DNA of 64,000 nucleotides, taken from positions 1,612,001-1,676,000 of the forward strand of contig JAVHNS010000002.1 of the NCBI GenBank assembly GCA_036872755.1, given 5' to 3'. The DNA is from Orbilia blumenaviensis. Its lineage: Eukaryota; Ascomycota; Orbiliomycetes; Orbiliales; Orbiliaceae. Shown here one piece after another: positions 56,687-64,000 of this stretch; the first letter of the stretch is position 1; each line of letters starts with the position of its first letter. The notes below the pieces were generated by a model. The model searched no databases. It was given only the letters and a program-made list of their open reading frames with translations, and had not been told where the DNA came from. The position numbers were made by a program, and so were the translations under genes.

Positions 56687-59600
56687 TGCCAGTCACCTGA
56701 CTGGTTTTGAGCGATATTCAATTCGTTTACTCGGGAAGAAGTCTTGGGTTTATCAAAATCAGAAAGGTCCAAGCTGCATATTTCTTGCATGCAGCGTACA
56801 TTAATTGCAATTGCAGGTTTTGGAAGTTCCAATATAGAACCGCCTCGTTTTGCGCCGGAGCAATGTCTTCTCTCTTCCCCTTTGCCTCTTTTTTCACTCG
56901 ATCAAAGACCCTTTCTTTCCTCGGAAAGTTTGAAATTCAAAGAGCTCACAAAAATAGCTACCATGACTACTAATTTGTGCTATTACTATCAGGAAGATGA
57001 TATAGAGTTACGCTGACCAGCTGACCAGATGTCAGGATACTAGGGCTACTGTGCAGCTTATGTCGACATCCATCGGAAAGTGAATCGAACTAGGAATATG
57101 TTTTGCAGCTTTCCAAGACACCCTAGTCAAGCTGATCAAGCAGCTTCGACACAAACAGGCACCGAAATTTGCTTATTCTTCGTGATAATTCCAACAACGT
57201 ATGTATGTCCGTGGCTTCGAGTTGCATAAACGACTGTCAAGGATCATGCTCTCTGGGAAATCATTCTGAAAAGAGCCTATTGTCGACGTCTCGTCACGGA
57301 TGGTTTTCTCTACACGAGATGGTAAGAGAGTGAGTGAGAAGTAGGCGACGAGAGAGTGTGACATGATATGATATATGACACTGTCCCACCCCCCGGTCCC
57401 TTTTGCTTCTCTCATTTTTTTATCGTATTTAATTAAACGACTACGGTAGGATCATGTATGGGTGGAGCTGCAAAGAAGCTGCAGAGCCGACAGCAGAAGC
57501 CTGCACAGATTCCAAAAATTTGTAAATTGTAAGGGGCACTGCAGTACAGTGCGTCTCCCCGATAACTTCAGATGGATATGAATAGCCTGATCGAGATGGA
57601 TATACTTAGATTCAATATAGGGAAAAACTTAGGCTTTGTGGGTGTTGGGGCTATGGACGGCCTCGGACGTTATAGCTCCACTTGAATATTCGTTTGCCAA
57701 CGAAGCTCGCCGGTGTTCGTTCGATTGAACCTGGCCGCTGATGGTGGATGACAGGTGATATTCAAACTACCAGCTAACTCTGCATAATTCAGCTTTGTAT
57801 GATGTACCAGGCTGTGGAGGGGGGACGTAGATCGTAAAAAAGCGCCCCAGTTATCGCCCTGGCTGGCCTGCATACCCTGCACAGGTGCATATATATATGT
57901 GTGTACATGTGTGTATGTGTATGTGTGAGTGTGACTGTGACTGACTGTCAACATAGTGAATCTTTCGCCTTGTGCCGTTTCGCAGGTAAAGGAGGAATCC
58001 GATAGAAAGATCCTTGTCTGTAATACCGAACAAGATATCATCATATTTTTGCCTTTTGCTCATGCAACAGCATTGATCGGGCGTACATGAAAAGAAACAC
58101 GAAGGGAAACTTTCTCCTTCGAAAAGAAAAAGAAACGATTGCGCAAAATGATGAACCGCTATTCTTATTTTTTACTTTTCTTCTTATCAAACATCTAGGC
58201 TAGACGGGAAAGTCAAAGAGCGGCAGCGAGTGACAAGAGACAGCACCGTACCCTCTGTACATTTAGCCAACATTCCATGAGGATGCGGGTCATTGTCAAG
58301 GTATCCTCTCTCGGGCAGCGGACAGGCTTCCGAGACAATGCGATCTGGAGCGCATGGGGCTTGGCCGCTCATACTTTCAACTTGATTTCTGCTCACTGGA
58401 TTCTCATAGCTTACTCTTTCTGGTAAGTTAATTCGCACTTTTTGCTCATCCGAGGGGCGAGGCGTGATACCCTCTTGGTGACGTGTCAGTGGATATTCAT
58501 TTCCGTTTGCTCAAACGATACTCTGGACCCAGTGAGACGGGTGATCTATTGGGGGGAGAGCAGGGGGAGGGGAATATCGAAGGCAAAAAAAAAAACAATG
58601 AAAAAAGGCTCGAACTCTTCTTCTTCTTTTTTTATTGCGGCATTAAGCCCTTACGGTAAAGGAGCTAGTTTGATGCATGTGGAGCTGCAGTAGTCAGTCT
58701 CCACGAGCTCGATACGCAAGTAATACCCCTTGCCGGATCGCCTGGTTTGTTTTTCGCATTTCTGTTTGGAAAATTAGTGAGGTGGGGAGGGCTTGTTCAT
58801 GCCGTGTACCCCTCTCTCCTATACGTGGTATGCAAGGATATGCGACTGAACGTGGGTGGGAGAGGTACAGGCAACAGCTCTTTCAACGAAGAGAACTGAG
58901 TTTGCGGGCAACCCCATGAAAGGGGATTGATCCTACTGCCGTCGCTTTCATCTTCTAGCATTTCCTTTCTTTCCTATTCTCCTCCATCTGCAAGCTGTAC
59001 GTACACTGCACTGCAATGGGAACTATCTTGAATAAGATGATTCCTTCCGAGTTTCAATCTCCAGATATGTTGCGCTCTATCGATTCTTTGTTATCGGCTT
59101 ATCACCTGATATCGTTTACCGAAACAATGGGGGGTAGTACGCATGAATTTGCGGGCAAGGCTGGAAGAGCTCGTGGCAGGTGTAACCTATCCGTTCCGCC
59201 ATATCTTGCCGCGGGGAACGAGCTAGCGGTACGTCTGCAAAAATAAAATAAAATAAACTCACATATTCGACAGCTTCCAAGGGCGACAGGTCTTTGAAAC
59301 CGCCGAAGTGGGAATATCCATGATGGATCCCTTCAATGACATAGCAAGCAGCACTAACTTCGAGACAGGATATCTGCAGGCATGAAACCCCAATTCGCAG
59401 TCATACAGCATAACATCTCATCGCTCGTATTTCTGCCGAGATATCTCTCGGCTATGTATGACAGAAGGCTTTGCATAGGCAGAAATAAAAAAAAGTCTAT
59501 GTGGGCAGGCAACTGCAGTGCATGTTCGCATAGCTTTTTTTCCATCTTGCCTGTCAAATTCAAAACACTCGATGAGTCGGACCGTAGAGTCGGAGCCGCT

Positions 59601-60172
59601 GCATTACCCCTTTCAGCTCATGTGACTCTGCGGCATTAAACCCACGGAAATCGGTACATATCTCGCCTGCTCCCGAGATTTATGCAATCTGCGATTGAAA
59701 GATGCAATGCCTAAATTTTGTTTTGTTTTTTTCCCGGAACGTCGTCCGTTAATTTTCGAACCATAGGGGTGTGGAGACGTCAGGTATGAAAGATATTTAA
59801 AAAGTCCGTCGTCTGCTGTTGCATTTTCGAGGCAACCGAGTTGCTAACCTGCCCCCCATATTTTTTCTATTCTTAGGCTATTCCCTTCCAAAAATGCCAT
59901 CCGTAACGCTAAGATAACCTTAATTTTCTGGCCGCTTCAGGTACCGATATCTCTCTACCCCTCCATTTCATATCCGGCGAGAAAAAAAAGAGGCCCTAAC
60001 CAACCTCCTTAGATTCTATTGGAAAAAAACCCTTTTCAGAATGCGGCATTCACCGCTCACGTTGGAATAGCATGTCAGGAGGGCATGTGTTTTGAAAGGA
60101 CGTTGCACGTTGGAGCAGTGAACGTCAAACAACTCCCGCGCGGCGAACCAAATTTGGTGGGCTTAATTTAAA
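56687..60172. other. Gene-free stretch, right part
   Basis: About 3.5 kb. Contains a GTGTAT/GTGACT repeat near 57895-57945 and scattered A/T runs. Short open frames (for example 58187-58438 minus and 59016-59246 plus) show no motif. Nothing else identified. Confidence 0.4.
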
Positions 60173-60487
60173 GTTAGCGCCGGCCTGTATCAGGAGGGTG
60201 TGCGGCGGCGCCTAACGAAAATCCTAAACCCATAAACCTGGTTCATTGTTCCTGGAAAGGGGGGTCATGGCCACGCCTTGCCCAGGGTGGATGCTGCAGG
60301 TGGTGTCTAGACGTCACCTACGCAACTGAGGCTTGAGAGAGCGTGGGGAGGGTGCTGTGGCCCAGTCACAGTACTAGTTGCGGAGGTGGGAAGGGCCTCC
60401 GACTGGGAGGCGGGCATCTATGCCCCGCAGGCTTTACCATGTGGAGTATTTCCATGAGAGGTGGTGTGCAGCAGTGCATGCATTGCT
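60173..60487. ncRNA. Candidate structured RNA: consecutive hairpins
   Basis: GC-rich island with at least six short stem-loops, several back to back. GTTAGCGCCG (60173-60182) pairs with CGGCGCCTAAC (60206-60216) with one bulge. AGGTGGTGT (60298-60306) pairs with ACGTCACCT (60311-60319) with two wobbles. GTGCTGTG (60352-60359) pairs with CACAGTAC (60367-60374) with one wobble. CGGAGG (60381-60386) pairs with CCTCCG (60396-60401). GCGGGCA (60410-60416) pairs with TGCCCCGC (60421-60428) with one bulge. GCAGTG (60471-60476) pairs with CATTGC (60481-60486). Strand and family are undecided; I could not match RNase P, MRP, SRP, U-snRNA or telomerase RNA motifs. Confidence 0.35.
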
Positions 60488-61140
60488 TACATCAGAAAAT
60501 CTTTGACATCTGGTGGGATTCGTGAGAGTGTGGATGTGGCTTGGCGAGGTGTGAGTGAGTTGTTCGTATATGCATCTTCACATATTCTATCTATGATTTC
60601 CGCGAGAAATCCGGGAACTGTAGGGTGATAGGGGTATTCGAGGGGTATTTTTAGTATAATGAAGGTCTGTGGTTGGCTGGAATGAAAAATTGTATCATAT
60701 TGAGAGCCCTAAATTTGTAGAGGGGCTACGGAACTGGGGGCATAGCAGAAAGCACGCAGGATTATACATGGAGGGGTCAGATCTCTAGATCTTTTAAGAA
60801 TTAATTTTACATCAAATTTAATCAAATTTGGCTATTTAGTGGGCGATTTAAGCATATGATTAGGTCATGGGATAAAGCTAGGGTTATTTAGTTTGCCAGC
60901 GTGACCAATCTTTCACGCATGTTTCAAAGACCCCTCCCGGCATCAAGATGTGCTCAAGGATAGGACATCTACATGTTGAGACCATATCTGGGAGCCAATG
61001 CCTGTAGGGAAACTAATATTTAGTTGTAGATACCCCTCAAATGTTTCTAATACCGGATATATCCGTTCAACACCAACACTCCGAACGTCCATTCCGTCAG
61101 AGGTGGGTAACTGGTTCTTCGTATCTACAATATCAAGGAA
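60488..61140. other. Remaining 3' flank of the proteasome gene
   Basis: 653 bp, AT-rich after about 60590. No feature recognised. Confidence 0.45.
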
Positions 61141-62158
61141 CTAGTCCTCTGTAGGCTTCTCCTCTTTTCCTAGTCCATGTTTCTTCAATAGGGCATCTAT
61201 TTCCTCGGCACTCCAGATATTGAGGTATATTTTTCCTTCCCTCTGGCCAACTGTAGCGAACTCCACTATTTAAGAAGTTAGTTAAAATACGACACAAAAG
61301 CATCTGGTAGAAAAAACAGGGAGACATACGCTTTTCACTCGATAAGGTTGTACTATCCATGGTCCTGCTAAGAACCTTGACGGCAGTTTCGCATGCCTCC
61401 TCCAAGTTACAATCCTCCTTGTAGTCCTGCTTCAACAAACTTTGTGCACTTGCATTGTTGGCACCTGCACTTGTTGCTTTCCAACCACCGTAGTTACCCG
61501 AGGGATTCGAGAGATATAGCTGGAAGTTTCTTAACGAATCGTAGCCGGCGTAGATGAAAGAGACACCAAAAGGCCTCAGACCTATATCCAGCTTCGCTTA
61601 GTCCTGTTGTTCGCGACAGGTTAGTTGGACGGATTATCCACAAACCTCCGTGCTGTGTGTAACCTTGTTTCAAGTCACATAATCTCTTCACTAGCTGCTC
61701 GCATGGGATTTCCTCGTCGTATGTTCGGAGGTAGTTCTGGGCGGTTTGGCGGGCGTAGTTGATGAGGATGTTGGCATCGGCAGTCATTCCGGCGACAGCA
61801 CAGATCATGTTACTGTTACATATAGATTATTAACTCCAATCTCTAGCTTCTAGGTGCCTCCAAAGAGAGGTGAGGAGGGTAGGACACACTCATTCAAGAT
61901 GTAGAGCTTCTCGGCTGACGAATCCTGTTCCAACAGCTTGCTTGTGACTTTGCGTTCGGCAGCAAGGACAATACCGTCGGTGGCTAGGATGCCGATTGCT
62001 GTTCCGGCGTGTGAAATGGCTTCCAGGGCATATTCGACTTGGTATAGACGGCCTTCCGGGGAGAAGATAGTTGTCTACGGTATATCATGTTAACATAGAG
62101 TTCCAAGGAAACCGGGACAGGGCAGCTCTCGTACTCGTGAATCGTAACGTCTTGACAT
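61141..62158 (-). CDS. PRE9: 20S proteasome subunit alpha type-3 (Pre9/PSMA4)
   Basis: An outer-ring alpha subunit of the 20S core. Five exons in minus-strand order: 62135-62158 (only 24 nt), 61890-62074, 61646-61812, 61330-61581 and 61141-61265, giving 250 aa with all phases consistent. Joining exons 1 and 2 gives [20 protein letters not shown], the alpha-subunit N-terminal signature and the exact start of this subtype. Later blocks are [49 protein letters not shown] and [15 protein letters not shown]. The C-terminus is Lys/Glu-rich ([14 protein letters not shown]). In yeast this is the only non-essential core subunit. It is divergent from KRR1 across 342 bp. Confidence 0.95.
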
Positions 62159-62500
62159 CTTGGGCTATCGGAAGGGCGGAAATTGGGACGTCTGTACTGC
62201 AAAGAGATAGGGTGTATCGAATGCCAATGCGTAGAGGTCGTTAGGAGGGAGGATATGGAGCTATTGGAGCTGGCAAGAAAGGTGGGATACGCGTCAGGGT
62301 TCAGGTTGGGTTGCGAAGCTGTCAGGTGGAGTGGGGCTGGTGCTTTGTGTGGCTAGTGAGCCTAGATCGATTCGATCTTGTGGCGCTGCCCGGCCACCTG
62401 TGAAAAATGTTGCGCGCAAAAGTTTTGGCGACGAGAAATCATCACCAAACCACATCACTGTCGTCGCCCCAAGCAACTACGTTTTGGTACCACAATTACG
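62159..62500. promoter_or_regulatory. Divergent promoter, proteasome alpha3 / KRR1
   Basis: 342 bp between two ATGs, one for a proteasome subunit and one for a ribosome-biogenesis factor. I looked for the yeast Rpn4 element GGTGGCAAA; only a partial match, GCTGGCAAG near 62268, was seen, and I do not call it. Confidence 0.55.
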
Positions 62501-63824
<1,324 letters not shown>

Positions 63825-64000
63825 GTGGCTTGAATTTACAAAGCTATCATACTGGCATTTTGGCGTTTGGGGTCCCTCTCGCGATGGCATTTCTATTTTG
63901 CACTGCTTAGCGCCTTGCACCACAATGTACTATACTATTTTCCCAACATCTACGGAGTCAAGTTTTCACTTCCAACCAGCCATCTTTCTTCGAAGTGACC
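63825..64000 (+). other. 3' flank of KRR1
   Basis: 176 bp to the window edge with no recognisable feature. Confidence 0.5.

Noticed and set aside
59016..59246. 76-codon plus-strand frame MGTILNKMIPSEF...
   Set aside because: No motif, no supporting exons; plausible by chance in 10 kb.
60081..60160. GGAGCAG...GTCAAACAACTCCCGCG resembling helix 8 of SRP RNA
   Set aside because: The GNAR tetraloop and upstream CAGGUC strand that must precede GGAGCA are missing, so SRP RNA is not supported.
62260..62280. GCTGGCAAG as an Rpn4 (PACE) site upstream of the proteasome gene
   Set aside because: Two mismatches to GGTGGCAAA, and Rpn4-type control is not established for this group.

Overview
The window is nuclear DNA of a filamentous ascomycete (Pezizomycotina). 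Most genes carry short spliceosomal introns of about 50-180 bp with GTATGT/GTGAGT-type donors. The products are typical of these fungi: fungal aspartokinase, argininosuccinate lyase, Ku70, Snx4, a Rec114-like protein and several fungal-only families. I cannot fix the order or genus from sequence alone. I recognise 21 protein genes, one of them cut by the left edge. I rebuilt exons by joining reading frames across plausible GT-AG (once GC-AG) introns and checking that phases and conserved motifs continue.

Layout. 0-6 kb: the 5' end of Ku70 (minus), sorting nexin Snx4, and a Rec114-like meiotic protein. 7-18 kb: an ARFRP1/Arl3-type GTPase (minus), FKBP12, argininosuccinate lyase (minus), a dynactin Arp10/Arp11-like protein, and the G-patch splicing factor TGH/GPATCH1. 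20-31 kb: aspartokinase, a single-pass membrane glycoprotein, mitochondrial octapeptidyl peptidase (minus) and a large F-box-like protein (minus). 32-47 kb: an MFS transporter (minus), an HhH-GPD DNA glycosylase (minus), a PLP aminotransferase, a tiny DUF2462 protein in three exons (minus), a WW/FF-domain Urn1-like splicing protein (minus) and the ubiquinone methyltransferase Coq5. 47-61 kb: nearly gene-free, with only one short Cys-rich fungal protein. 61-64 kb: 20S proteasome alpha3 (minus) and Krr1 of the small-subunit processome, sharing a 342-bp divergent promoter.

The genes are mostly unrelated housekeeping functions, and there is no sign of a secondary-metabolite cluster or an intact transposon. 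Shared themes are amino-acid metabolism (Asl, aspartokinase, aminotransferase), mitochondria (Oct1, Coq5, perhaps the aminotransferase), membrane traffic (Snx4, Arfrp1, Arp10), DNA breaks and repair (Ku70, Rec114-like, glycosylase) and RNA/ribosome work (TGH, Urn1-like, Krr1, DUF2462).

The most unusual items are a perfect 33-bp inverted repeat enclosing 79 bp (22683-22827), a 10.4-kb stretch without recognisable genes (50690-61140), a run of back-to-back hairpins inside that stretch (60173-60487) that looks like a structured RNA, a 13-nt microexon in the ARFRP1 gene, a GC-AG intron in COQ5, and a tandem repeat array inside the Rec114-like protein.
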